36,178 bases of DNA from positions 1-36,178 of the forward strand of contig JASMKV010000103.1 of NCBI GenBank assembly GCA_030749035.1, given 5' to 3'. Every line of letters starts with the position of its first letter. Within the stretch, counting starts at the first letter, position 1. The position numbers were made by a program, and so were the translations under genes. The DNA comes from Myxococcota bacterium (GTDB lineage Bacteria; Myxococcota; XYA12-FULL-58-9; JASMKV01). Below are positions 16,136 to 24,771 of the stretch, one piece after another. The notes under the pieces are model-generated. The model was not told the DNA's origin. It searched no databases and saw nothing but the letters and a program-made list of their open reading frames with translations.

Positions 16136-18370
16136 ATGAGAAAAACACCACACTCAACATATTCACGGCGACAGCACTGGCACTATCTTGCTGCTGGCAT
16201 TCTTCTGGCTTCCGCCCTTGCATCGGGCTGCAATTGCAAAGAAAAAACCACGCTCAATCAGCAGCCTGAGTGGGCATGTCACGAGGATGATGTGATCAAT
16301 GGACGCCCTGCCCTCGATACAGAAGCTTGTCCCAACGGTGGACGCTTCGTCAAAGGTGCCTGTATGGAAAGCCGATGCGACGCCGGTGATTTGGCGCCAA
16401 ATTGCTGTCCGGGCACCTACTGCACTGCCGGTGGCGTTTGTGAGCTGCCTTTAGGCCTGCTCAAGTTTTGCACAGAAGACAGCGAATGCGACGAAGGCCA
16501 ATATTGCCTTGATCGTTCCAAAGTCTCCGCCAACTTTGCAGAAACAAAGGTCTGCGGCTTTGTCCAGGTCGATGCAGAGGGCACATGCCCTGAAGGTTTA
16601 AGCCCCTTCAACCAGCGCTGTTTACGCACACCACCGTGCGGAGGCACCTGCGCCGAAGGCAGCGTCTGTAATATTGACACCAACAATTGTGAAAGTGCGC
16701 CAACGCAAACACAAGCCGATGCAACCTGTGCACAAACTTGTGGAGACAATCAATTGCTGGTGTTTAGCGATCCAGACAATATGATATTCCATGGCTGCTG
16801 TGCCCTAAGCTGCGAGTGCATAGACCTACCCGCATTACAACCGGGCCCCTTTGGTCGATACTCCGACTTGCTCCTAAGCAACGATAAACTTTTGATTTCG
16901 GGTTACGATACTTTCTATGGTGACCTGGCCCTTGGCACCTATGAGCTCGATGGCACCGAACTTTCGATTGAATACGTTGATGGCGTACCGACCTCGGGCA
17001 CCGTCTTAGGTTCACCTGATGGCCCCCGCAACGGCATCACCACGCCTGGACCGGATATCGGTTCGCATACGTCCATGGAATTATCCAACAACACACCGCT
17101 CATCGTCTACAGAGACAACGATCAAGCTTCCTTAAAATTTGCACACAAATCCGCCAGCGCAGAGGCCTGGACCATTGCAAGCATTGATGCCGGTGTTGAC
17201 GACGACTCCGCCGACTTAGGCTATTATACGGCCATGGCCATCGACTCGACCGGCTTAGCACACGTCTCCTACTACGCCCATCGATACACCCTTGATGGCA
17301 GCATACGCAGTGGACTCAAATATGCACGGGCAAAAACGTCCACACCCACAAGTGCTGATGACTGGGAGGTTGCGGTTGTCGATTCAATACAAAGCTGCAA
17401 TGTGCCATGTGCTGCAGATGCATCCTGCGTCCTCAGTGGCGAGAGCTCGCTTTGCCTCGACCAAAGCGAATCCTGCGATACCGATTGTGCATGCGGAGAA
17501 GTCTGCGTCGATGACAACGGCAGCCCAAGCTGCTTAAAAGCGCAACCACAATTCCTGGACACACCATGCAGCGATGCATGTACTCCAAGTCAAGTGTGCG
17601 TTGACAATGGCGAAGATGCCGCCGGCTGCTTGACCCTCATGGAATCATCGTGCAACCCCGCATGCAGCGCCACACAAAGCTGTGTCGATGACGGTGCTGG
17701 AAACAATGTCTGTCGCACCCAAGCCGCAGAACCCAGCGGTGGTGGACTCCCCTACGGGGCCGGCTTATTTAGCCAAATCGCCATCCTTGAAGATACCCCT
17801 GTCTTTGTCTACTACGACAATATTCATCATACCCTGCGCGCCGCATACGCAAATTTCACCAGTGCCGCCGCGCTCTCTGCGGGCTTCACCAGCCAGAGCA
17901 TCGCATGCCATGCAGAATATGGTGTTGGTATGCACCCGAATATCGCCGTCAACAACAGCGATTTTGCGATCACTTATCAAGGACTCAGTGGAGAAAATCT
18001 TAACCTTTACCAGGCCAGTGGTTTAAACAACTTGTTTGCCGGCACAGCGCAAGTCATCGATGCAGGGGTCAGAACCAGTCAGCAATTACTCGTGGGTGCA
18101 TTTTCGACGCCCCTGTATTTAGACAATCAACTCTATATTCTTTATGCGGACCAAACGAACAACAATCTTGTGATAAGCCAGAAGCCAAGCGAGACCTGGG
18201 AGCCATCAACCATCGCATCACAAGGTGCACTCGGCAGTTTCATCAATGCACTGGGTGCCAACAACAAGATTTACACAAGCACATACAAACGCTACTTCAA
18301 TGATACCGGGATCGATTTAAGCTCCATTGCCGTTTTTAATTATGATCCGGCAAATACAAATACGCCATGA
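16136..18370 (+). CDS. Large cysteine-rich surface lipoprotein
   Basis: About 744 residues from the ATG at 16136; the same frame is open further upstream, but only from here does it read as a signal sequence (YLAAGILLASALASGC, lipid-anchored Cys32). The N-terminal 250 residues carry many disulfide-type cysteines in short Cys-x(5-8)-Cys units (CCPGTYC, CTEDSECDEGQYC, CGGTCAEGSVC), a style common in Myxococcota and Bradymonadota surface proteins. The rest looks like a beta-propeller of repeats such as LKFAHK, AMAIDSTGLAHVSYYA and LKYARA, interrupted around 420-520 by a second block of cysteine units (CSDACTPSQVC, CNPACSATQSC). Ligand unknown; outer-membrane, surface-exposed placement is inferred. 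It is divergent from the DEAD-box-like gene; the 271-base gap between them shows no other supported gene. Confidence 0.85.
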   Translation: MRKTPHSTYSRRQHWHYLAAGILLASALASGCNCKEKTTLNQQPEWACHEDDVINGRPALDTEACPNGGRFVKGACMESRCDAGDLAPNCCPGTYCTAGGVCELPLGLLKFCTEDSECDEGQYCLDRSKVSANFAETKVCGFVQVDAEGTCPEGLSPFNQRCLRTPPCGGTCAEGSVCNIDTNNCESAPTQTQADATCAQTCGDNQLLVFSDPDNMIFHGCCALSCECIDLPALQPGPFGRYSDLLLSNDKLLISGYDTFYGDLALGTYELDGTELSIEYVDGVPTSGTVLGSPDGPRNGITTPGPDIGSHTSMELSNNTPLIVYRDNDQASLKFAHKSASAEAWTIASIDAGVDDDSADLGYYTAMAIDSTGLAHVSYYAHRYTLDGSIRSGLKYARAKTSTPTSADDWEVAVVDSIQSCNVPCAADASCVLSGESSLCLDQSESCDTDCACGEVCVDDNGSPSCLKAQPQFLDTPCSDACTPSQVCVDNGEDAAGCLTLMESSCNPACSATQSCVDDGAGNNVCRTQAAEPSGGGLPYGAGLFSQIAILEDTPVFVYYDNIHHTLRAAYANFTSAAALSAGFTSQSIACHAEYGVGMHPNIAVNNSDFAITYQGLSGENLNLYQASGLNNLFAGTAQVIDAGVRTSQQLLVGAFSTPLYLDNQLYILYADQTNNNLVISQKPSETWEPSTIASQGALGSFINALGANNKIYTSTYKRYFNDTGIDLSSIAVFNYDPANTNTP

Positions 18371-18732
18371 ACAAACGAAGAGACGGACAAGGGCTAAAGC
18401 CCCCCCAAGCCAATGCGCTTGGTCCCGATAAACGGGCCAAACATCACCAACAACATGAGACACAAAACCACGCGCAACAAGTCAAAGAGCTCAACCAAGG
18501 ACAAGATTTTGTCGAATCCAAACCAGCCCCTGAACAGGCACAAAAAGGATTTACACCCGATGTGCTTATGGTGCGCTCCTGGCTGGAAAAACGCCCTATG
18601 GAACCAGCCAACAAGACAGCTGCCATGATCCCCTACCCACGCCAGTGGGCGACCAAACGTGGCCGTTACTGTAAATTTAGAGCACCAGGCGCAGGCACCT
18701 ACGCGCTTATTCGCGCTCGACCCACGTTCTAA
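18367..18732 (+). CDS. Doubtful ORF, Gln/Lys/His-rich
   Basis: A 121-codon frame starting at an ATG that overlaps the lipoprotein stop (ATGA at 18367), an arrangement used by several real gene pairs in this window. The product would be rich in Gln, His and Lys in its first half and basic at the end, with no recognised motif or signal peptide. Codon choice is not out of place, but both strands are open here: the antisense frame would give a hydrophobic peptide, and a second plus-strand frame covers part of it. I cannot decide whether it encodes a protein. If it does not, 18371-18782 is a gene-free stretch of about 400 bases with no RNA motif that I recognise. Confidence 0.3.
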   Translation: MNKRRDGQGLKPPQANALGPDKRAKHHQQHETQNHAQQVKELNQGQDFVESKPAPEQAQKGFTPDVLMVRSWLEKRPMEPANKTAAMIPYPRQWATKRGRYCKFRAPGAGTYALIRARPTF

Positions 18733-18782
18733 TATTGCTGAATAGCCACTCGACGTGCGGCTTAAGAGACTTGTTTGACCAT

Positions 18783-18869
18783 TGGTACCGGAGAAGGGAC
18801 TCGAACCCCCACTGAGTTTCCCCAAACGGATTTTGAATCCGTCGCGTCTACCAGTTCCGCCACTCCGGC
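18783..18869 (-). tRNA. tRNA-Leu (anticodon CAA)
   Basis: The minus strand reads GCCGGAGTGGCGGAACTGG at the 5' end, an anticodon arm GGATTCAAAATCC with loop TTCAAAA (anticodon CAA), a long variable arm (TTGGGGAAACTCA region), a T arm with GGTTCGAGTCC, and an encoded CCA at 18783-18785 after discriminator A. The 87-base length and long variable arm are those of a type II leucine tRNA. It reads UUG codons. The first acceptor pair would be G1:U72 and not the usual G:C, as written in this sequence. The gene stands alone, with no tRNA neighbours in the window. Confidence 0.96.
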
Positions 18870-19009
18870 ACCTTATGGCTGCTTGCCTACAATGAAGTGA
18901 CTGATTTCGCAAGTCTTTAGAACAAAGTCACCGGAAATAAAGAAATGAAACAGGGAAGTCTATTCCTTATTCCTTGACGTTTAGTGCTGGTATTTCTAGC
19001 TTGGACATC

Positions 19010-20392
19010 ATGAGCCAATCCACACCAACAACGCTACTCGTGATCGCCTCGAACCCCAAAGATGCGGACCTGCTACAAGATATTTTTTCGGACTTCCCCT
19101 GTACACAAGTCGAATCTTACCCTGAAGCATTAAACCATGTCTGCGCTCACGCGGTTGCTGGCATCTTCGTTGCCTTTGAAACAGACTGTGCTGAGATTCT
19201 GGGCTTTATGCAAGAAGCCAACAAACATCAACCAGACGCACAAAAGATACTATGGGCCGACTACACTCAACTTCCTGCAATTATTGGCACCCCTTTAGGC
19301 GATCTTCTCAACCGCATCATGCCCAAACCGGGCAAAGCTGAAACCATGCAAAGGGTCATTGCCGAACTCTTTGACACCGGCAATTCAACCAGTCCAAATG
19401 ACACTTTTTACGAACAGACACACGCCGCCTTTGACTGGCTCAATGCTGAAAAGCTCTTGCGTTGGTCGACCACATCCGCCTGCCACATCAGTGGTTGCGT
19501 GCTCAGATGTCTACCCACCGACCTTCGGGCCGGACAAATGCAATTTGTGCTCAAAAATGATGACGCCGCGGATGCCCTCATAGAGAGATTAAACGACCAC
19601 TGGGGCAGCCCCTATAAAAGCGCAAACACATCGATGTCCTTGCGCGAAAAACAACACCCTGTGGTTAAGCATATTGGTCGATTATGGAAACCACAAACCC
19701 TTTATATGCGTCAGGTACACGACCAGGAGACCTATGTTTATCTTATTGTTCTACCCTGGGAAAAAAAGCCAAAACTGACCATCATCCTGGGTATTCACTC
19801 AACCTCAATCAAACTTCCCTACACACAAATACTTGAAGGCATTCATCAAGATGCTTTTGACGAGGTCTCCCAATTCGTCGTTCCAACCAGAATAGGCGAC
19901 CTACGAGAACTCGATGGCCCCCAGTACATCTCAGAATACGATTGGGTCATGACCCACAGCTATCTCGGCCCCGATCGGCGTGCCGAGCCGACCCCCTTTC
20001 TCAACCAATACGCCTATCACGGTAAAAGAAAAACAATCCCCAAAATTATAGAAGACGGTCAGGGCGCATTTGTGGACCGAATGGCACCATGGGTCCTTTA
20101 TCTCTTCGTCTTTTATCTTTTTCTCTCATCGTTGGATACATGCTTCACCTATTGGTTTGTGCGCAGTGGCGATGTGATTGAACTCAACCCTCTACTGCGT
20201 CCCCTGATCACAGAACATCCCTGGATTTTCGTCTTCGTAAAAAATCTATTTTCTATTTCTTCTTTTCTTCTGGTGGCCCGCTTGCAACTTTTCCGTATCG
20301 GCAAAATTCTCTTGCCATTTAATGTTGCAGTGTATTTCTGTCTGGATATCTATTGGTTTATACTGGTCGGACCTAAGCTGATGGGATTTTAA
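19010..20392 (+). CDS. Degenerate receiver domain + DUF5658-like membrane protein (copy 2)
   Basis: About 460 residues from ATG 19010 (GGA a few bases upstream). It is a full-length paralogue of the protein at 10108-11496: LLVIASNPKDADLL receiver-like start, Ala in place of the phospho-Asp (GIFVAFETD), KILWADYTQLP, the middle domain with YMRQVHDQETYVYLIVLPW, the GPDRRAEPTPFLNQYA motif, and the DUF5658-like end with LDTCFTYWF, IELNPLLRPL and three hydrophobic helices. Copies share architecture and many positions, but are clearly diverged, so the duplication is old. Function unknown; likely inner-membrane. The stop lies 3 bases before the GTG start of the glycosyltransferase-like gene at 20396, suggesting cotranscription with it. 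Confidence 0.8.
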   Translation: MSQSTPTTLLVIASNPKDADLLQDIFSDFPCTQVESYPEALNHVCAHAVAGIFVAFETDCAEILGFMQEANKHQPDAQKILWADYTQLPAIIGTPLGDLLNRIMPKPGKAETMQRVIAELFDTGNSTSPNDTFYEQTHAAFDWLNAEKLLRWSTTSACHISGCVLRCLPTDLRAGQMQFVLKNDDAADALIERLNDHWGSPYKSANTSMSLREKQHPVVKHIGRLWKPQTLYMRQVHDQETYVYLIVLPWEKKPKLTIILGIHSTSIKLPYTQILEGIHQDAFDEVSQFVVPTRIGDLRELDGPQYISEYDWVMTHSYLGPDRRAEPTPFLNQYAYHGKRKTIPKIIEDGQGAFVDRMAPWVLYLFVFYLFLSSLDTCFTYWFVRSGDVIELNPLLRPLITEHPWIFVFVKNLFSISSFLLVARLQLFRIGKILLPFNVAVYFCLDIYWFILVGPKLMGF

Positions 20393-20395
20393 ACC

Positions 20396-22363
20396 GTGCT
20401 TCCATTAAAACCGACATTCATCACTCTAATCGGATTAGTGTTCGCCGCTTTTATCTATATGGCCTCGGGCCTGCTTCTGGATATAAACCTGCACCAAGCG
20501 CTGGGGGCGACAGCCATGATATTTTTCTCTGCCCTAGGCTATGGCCTGCATTATACGCAGAGTTTAAACATCTCATCAAAGAGAGCACTCTACCTCATCA
20601 GCATCATGCTTGGCCTTGCTGCGCTCAGTCTGGGCACAACCCTGCTGGGTTTTTGTCAGATCCTTCATGGCACAACGCTCGCTCTTATCGTTTTTCCCGG
20701 CATTGCCCTTCTTATCCCTAAGGCGCGAAGTCTTTTCGGCGCGTGGCGTGCGGAACTCAATACTCAGATCGCTTGGTCGAGCCTGCTGCTGGCCATCGTG
20801 ATATGCACAGCTCTTTTCATCACCATCGTGCCCTCCATCCTCGCACCTCTTTGGTATGATGGTCTTGTCTACCACTTGGCTCTGCCTAAATACTATTGGT
20901 TGCATGGGGGCATCACCCAAGCTCCGCACAACTTCTTTTCGCTTTTTCCTCAAGCCGTCGAAATGCTTTATCTCCTGGCCTTGGGCTTAGGGGGAGAACT
21001 CGCACCTCGATTACTCAACGGTGGCTTTGGGCTTCTCACACTTTTTCTGCTTTATGAAGCCGGTGGCCCAACGCTTCACAAAAACAATCGAATGCTCTCA
21101 GTCTTGCTCCTCATGGGAACCCCCTATTGGTATATCAGCACACAGATGGTGTTTATCGAAAACGCCGTGATTGCCTTTCTTCTGGCAACCTTGATGCTTT
21201 TTGAACATCTTCAAAAGCAACACCATGATAAAGCCCTTTGCGCGCTGGGTCTCTTCTGCGGAACCATCATTGCCTCAAAATACAACGCCGCCGCACTCAT
21301 CGCTCCCTTCATCCTCTGGATGCTTTATCATGCGACCCGGAAAAACCCTGGGCGCCAACTTCGTTTGTTTTGTATACCGATGGGCCTGGCAGGGCTGCCT
21401 TGGTACATCCACAATATACTTGTGGCCAAGAATCCCTTCGCGCCACTCATTTGGGGCTACCCCTCCTGGTCAACAGAAGAGTTGCATACCTATCAAAATC
21501 ATCTCGCCCAATTTGGTTTAAGCGATGCCCCCATCATGCACAAAATCACCGGTATCGCGCAGGCCCTGATTTCTCCCGAACTCTTTCAAGGGTTAAGTTT
21601 GGGGCACGGCACATTTCTTCTGCTCGCCCTTGTGCTTGTGTTTTATCGAAAGTCACCCTGGCAACAATCCAAACACTATTGGTGCATTGCCCTATGGGGG
21701 GCACTCCTTTGGACCTTTACATCACAACAAACACGCCTCCTTTTGCCTGTCGAAGCACTCTTGATTGTGGCTGCCATGCGCTCTTTCGCCCCCCTCGCTT
21801 TAGCGCGCCCTATTCGCGCCGCCATCATTATCCTGCTTGTGCCCTGTGTGAGCTATGGTTTTTACAGTGGCTTTAATGCGTGTGAAAAAGGCTTTTCCCC
21901 CTGGCCACATCTCAATTCCTCTGCCTCTCAAGAAAACTATATACGTAAGCATATTGCTTCCTTTAACGTCACTCAAATCGCCAATCGGCTGCCCAAGAAC
22001 ACCCAGCGCACGCTCCTCGTCGGCGAAACAAGAACCTATTATATGAACCGTGCTTTCATTCCTATTACCGGATGGAACACAAATCCCCTGGTCAAAAGTG
22101 TTCAAGGCTGTCGGTCGCCTGAGTGCATCAAAAACAAGCTCCGGAAAAAACACATCGACTCCATCATCCGCATCCCCAGTGAAGAGACACGTCTACAGAA
22201 CAGCTTTGATTTCTTTCGCAACTTAAACAAGGAAGAAGTTGAGCTCTATCATCTTTTCTTCAAGAGCCTACCCGCGATACAAAAGCAACCTGGCGGGCCT
22301 GCCCTTTATCTTCTCGACGAAAAACTTCTCGAACTCTACAGCGGTCTTAATGCACAAAGCTGA
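20396..22363 (+). CDS. GT39-like integral membrane glycosyltransferase
   Basis: A 655-residue multispanning protein (about ten or more hydrophobic helices) beginning at a GTG 3 bases after the DUF5658-like gene. The first periplasmic loop has WYDGLVYHLALP (Asp155), matching the conserved acidic residue of GT-C/dolichyl-phosphate-mannose mannosyltransferase-type enzymes, and IASKYNAAALIAP and GLPWYIHNI are further family marks. The C-terminal soluble part has LLVGETRTYYMNR. It is homologous to the protein on the opposite strand at 22336-24192, with the same ordered motifs. The role is transfer of a sugar from a polyprenyl-phosphate carrier to an extracytoplasmic acceptor; acceptor unknown. Its 3' end overlaps that convergent paralogue by 28 bases. 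Confidence 0.85.
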   Translation: MLPLKPTFITLIGLVFAAFIYMASGLLLDINLHQALGATAMIFFSALGYGLHYTQSLNISSKRALYLISIMLGLAALSLGTTLLGFCQILHGTTLALIVFPGIALLIPKARSLFGAWRAELNTQIAWSSLLLAIVICTALFITIVPSILAPLWYDGLVYHLALPKYYWLHGGITQAPHNFFSLFPQAVEMLYLLALGLGGELAPRLLNGGFGLLTLFLLYEAGGPTLHKNNRMLSVLLLMGTPYWYISTQMVFIENAVIAFLLATLMLFEHLQKQHHDKALCALGLFCGTIIASKYNAAALIAPFILWMLYHATRKNPGRQLRLFCIPMGLAGLPWYIHNILVAKNPFAPLIWGYPSWSTEELHTYQNHLAQFGLSDAPIMHKITGIAQALISPELFQGLSLGHGTFLLLALVLVFYRKSPWQQSKHYWCIALWGALLWTFTSQQTRLLLPVEALLIVAAMRSFAPLALARPIRAAIIILLVPCVSYGFYSGFNACEKGFSPWPHLNSSASQENYIRKHIASFNVTQIANRLPKNTQRTLLVGETRTYYMNRAFIPITGWNTNPLVKSVQGCRSPECIKNKLRKKHIDSIIRIPSEETRLQNSFDFFRNLNKEEVELYHLFFKSLPAIQKQPGGPALYLLDEKLLELYSGLNAQS

Positions 22364-24192
22364 ATACCACTTTTATCAAAGAGCAAGTCACATGAGTCCA
22401 TCACCGGACGCAGCTTCTTCGCAGACACGGGCGGCATGGGAAAGTAGTCGTAGGTCGCGGTTAAACGTTGAAGTTCGTGGTGATTGATGAAGAGATGGGT
22501 GATCCCTTCTGAAGCAAGTTTCCTCAAAAATGCATCCGTATCCGAACTTTCTTCCAACCACATGCGTGTGTCGTTAAGATCCCATGCAGAGGCAAAGTGC
22601 ACCTCGTGGTCAAAATATAAAATTCTTGTTTCACCAATCAAAAGCAACTTCGCTTCTTTGGGCAAATTCCCCGCCGCCCACCGCGCCCCTTCATAGTAGG
22701 GAAGATTCTGCTTTAAATAATCCTCCTCAGAAACCTTCCCCAGCACATGCTCAAAGGCGGCGCCTTCGCGATTATAATAGGCATGCGCAAAGCCGACAAA
22801 AGTCATATAATTTTTAATTGTAAAGCCAACCACCAAACACAAAAGGAAAAACCAGGCGTAGCGCTTGCGTTTGAACCAGTGCAACATTTCGTGTAACCCC
22901 AGGAGCGCAATCAGTCCCAACACAGGATAAATAAAGCGGGTGTTCTGTGCAAAACAAGCCCACAGCAACATATAAACCACACAAAAAAAGAGCCAAGGGC
23001 GCGATTGCGGTGCACGTAAAGCCCCAATCACTGAAAAGACAAGAAGCAGAGCAAAGAACTTGCCTATTTCCGCCCCTGAACCCAGCCCATCAAAACTCCA
23101 AAATGCGTTATAGAGAAGCCCCATCAAGCCTGCAGGCGTGAAATCATGGTGTGCAATATCTTTTGTCAGGTTCATGGTCGCATGTGCTGCTCCCGGATGC
23201 TCACCAAACCACTGACTTAACGCTGGATGAAAGGGGTTGCCGAAGCTTAGCCCATTGCGAATATACCAGGGCGAAGCCACAAGAAGCGCAATCAGCACAT
23301 GTATGCCTGCTAAAAAAATGCGCCTATTGAAAACTTCTTTTTTCCAAACCAAAAAGCATAAGCCGCCAGCCAAGGGCATATAAATGCCCGTGTATTTGCT
23401 TCCAGCCATCAAACCACCAACCAAAGACGCTAAAATAAGATAGCGCACAGAAGCTGCATTTGAGAGGCTCAAGGCCTTGGCCAGCGCTAAGGCATACAAG
23501 AGTCCTAAGCACGTTAAAGGTATCGCAAGCGATGTCATTGTTGCCATCAAGGCAAAAGCTGGAGCCGATAAAAGAAGAGCGCTGGCAAGACAAGGTAGAT
23601 TTTCGCCTTCGTCAGGAAAGACATGACGCGCGAACGCATAAATCCCAAAAAACACCCCTGTATACATGAACACGATGAATAATTTAGAGAGCGTCGCCCC
23701 ACCAAGTTCAAAAAGGGTTCCAAGAAAAAGACCAAGATATGCAGGAAACCCCGTGTGCAACACGGCGGGCAACGTCGTCATCTCTCCCCGGATAAAATAC
23801 TGATGGGGCAAACCCACATGGTAATAAAGTGCATCGTAGAAAACTTCGGGAACGAACGCACCACAAAGCACCGAGCCTGTTAAAAAGACCACAGGTGTAA
23901 GCTTCAAAACAAGCGCGCCCTGCGGGCCAGAAAAGCTTGGGCGTGGCGCCCCACGGAAAAACCAGTATAGAGTGCCCAACACTAAGCCAAGGCCCCCGCC
24001 CCAAACAATCACTTGCAAATGCAGAAGGCCTAAAAAACCTAAACCTGTGATCAACAAAGACCACGTCAAGAGCCCAAAGAAAAAACTCCAGAGGACCTTT
24101 TCAAGCCCTGTGCTTTCGGGCAAACAATCGCCCATACGTCGTCCGCTGACATACAAAAGGCCTAAGACCAAAATGATATAGAACAACGCCAT
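22336..24192 (-). CDS. GT39-like integral membrane glycosyltransferase (convergent paralogue)
   Basis: About 618 residues from ATG 24192 (a GTG two codons upstream at 24198 is possible). It has many hydrophobic helices and shares ordered motifs with the protein at 20396: FYDALYYHVGLP (Asp120 in the first large loop), AGSKYTGIYMPL, SPWYIRNGLSFGNPF, FIYPVLGL, LLIGETRILYFDH and a C-terminal small domain ending LLFDKSGIQL. As in the paralogue, this is the fold of GT-C lipid-linked-sugar transferases. The two genes point at each other and overlap by 28 bases at their 3' ends, so each stop codon lies in the other's coding sequence. Donor and acceptor unknown. Confidence 0.86.
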   Translation of the reverse strand: MALFYIILVLGLLYVSGRRMGDCLPESTGLEKVLWSFFFGLLTWSLLITGLGFLGLLHLQVIVWGGGLGLVLGTLYWFFRGAPRPSFSGPQGALVLKLTPVVFLTGSVLCGAFVPEVFYDALYYHVGLPHQYFIRGEMTTLPAVLHTGFPAYLGLFLGTLFELGGATLSKLFIVFMYTGVFFGIYAFARHVFPDEGENLPCLASALLLSAPAFALMATMTSLAIPLTCLGLLYALALAKALSLSNAASVRYLILASLVGGLMAGSKYTGIYMPLAGGLCFLVWKKEVFNRRIFLAGIHVLIALLVASPWYIRNGLSFGNPFHPALSQWFGEHPGAAHATMNLTKDIAHHDFTPAGLMGLLYNAFWSFDGLGSGAEIGKFFALLLVFSVIGALRAPQSRPWLFFCVVYMLLWACFAQNTRFIYPVLGLIALLGLHEMLHWFKRKRYAWFFLLCLVVGFTIKNYMTFVGFAHAYYNREGAAFEHVLGKVSEEDYLKQNLPYYEGARWAAGNLPKEAKLLLIGETRILYFDHEVHFASAWDLNDTRMWLEESSDTDAFLRKLASEGITHLFINHHELQRLTATYDYFPMPPVSAKKLRPVMDSCDLLFDKSGIQLCALRPL

Positions 24193-24314
24193 CAACACTC
24201 TGCTTTATCAAAGAGATGTAGTCTCAATATGTTATGCCGAAAAAGGCCCCTAACGCAAAGGCCATCTTCTTGGTCAAAAATCTTTCCTATAGACGCAAAA
24301 ACAGCTACAACGTC

Positions 24315-24770
24315 ATGCGCATGCAACAACCAAAAGACATCGAAATCAGCGAAATTGACACCACAGGGCCACTCTATGTCGAGGCGTGCCAACTCCGCTA
24401 TGACCTTTTGCGCGTGCCCTTAGGCATCACCCATCAAGATGCTGAAAAATTTGATTTTGAAAAAGATGCCCGCCACTGGGTTGCCCTCAACGAAGGTCGC
24501 GTCGTGGGCTGTGTGCTCCTCTATGTGAACCCATCAAAGGAGGGCAAACTTTTCCAGATGGTTGTTGCAGAAGACCACCAAGGCAAAGGCATCGGCGTGA
24601 TGCTCGTGAACGCACTCGAAAATGCTGCGCGCCAACAACACTTAGAAGAGATTCAGCTGCATTCACGCCTTGTTGCGCTTAACTTTTACCGCAAACTCGG
24701 CTACAAAGCATATGGACCCATTTTTGCTGAGGTGGGCATTCCTCACCGACGCATGTTTAAAGTGATTTAA
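24315..24770 (+). CDS. GNAT-family N-acetyltransferase
   Basis: About 151 residues if started at ATG 24315 (or 24321). The same frame goes back to ATG 24234, but the extra 27 residues look unlike the family and no ribosome site decides between them. The core shows HWVALNEGRVVGCVLLYVN, then the acetyl-CoA loop VAEDHQGKGIGVMLVNALE (Q-x-x-G-x-G) and the C-terminal LVALNFYRKLGYKAYGPIF that is standard for GNAT proteins. It acetylates a small molecule or peptide amine, unknown here. The first conserved segment, YDLLRVPLGI, resembles the GNAT subgroup that includes ElaA-like proteins. Its stop is one base before the lipoprotein ATG at 24772, so the pair is coupled. Confidence 0.85.
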   Translation: MRMQQPKDIEISEIDTTGPLYVEACQLRYDLLRVPLGITHQDAEKFDFEKDARHWVALNEGRVVGCVLLYVNPSKEGKLFQMVVAEDHQGKGIGVMLVNALENAARQQHLEEIQLHSRLVALNFYRKLGYKAYGPIFAEVGIPHRRMFKVI

Positions 24771-24771
24771 A

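Noticed and set aside
15949-16137. A 62-residue minus-strand reading frame in the gap between the DEAD-like and lipoprotein genes
   Set aside because: No ribosome site, no family resemblance, and it overlaps the lipoprotein start; I could not distinguish it from chance.
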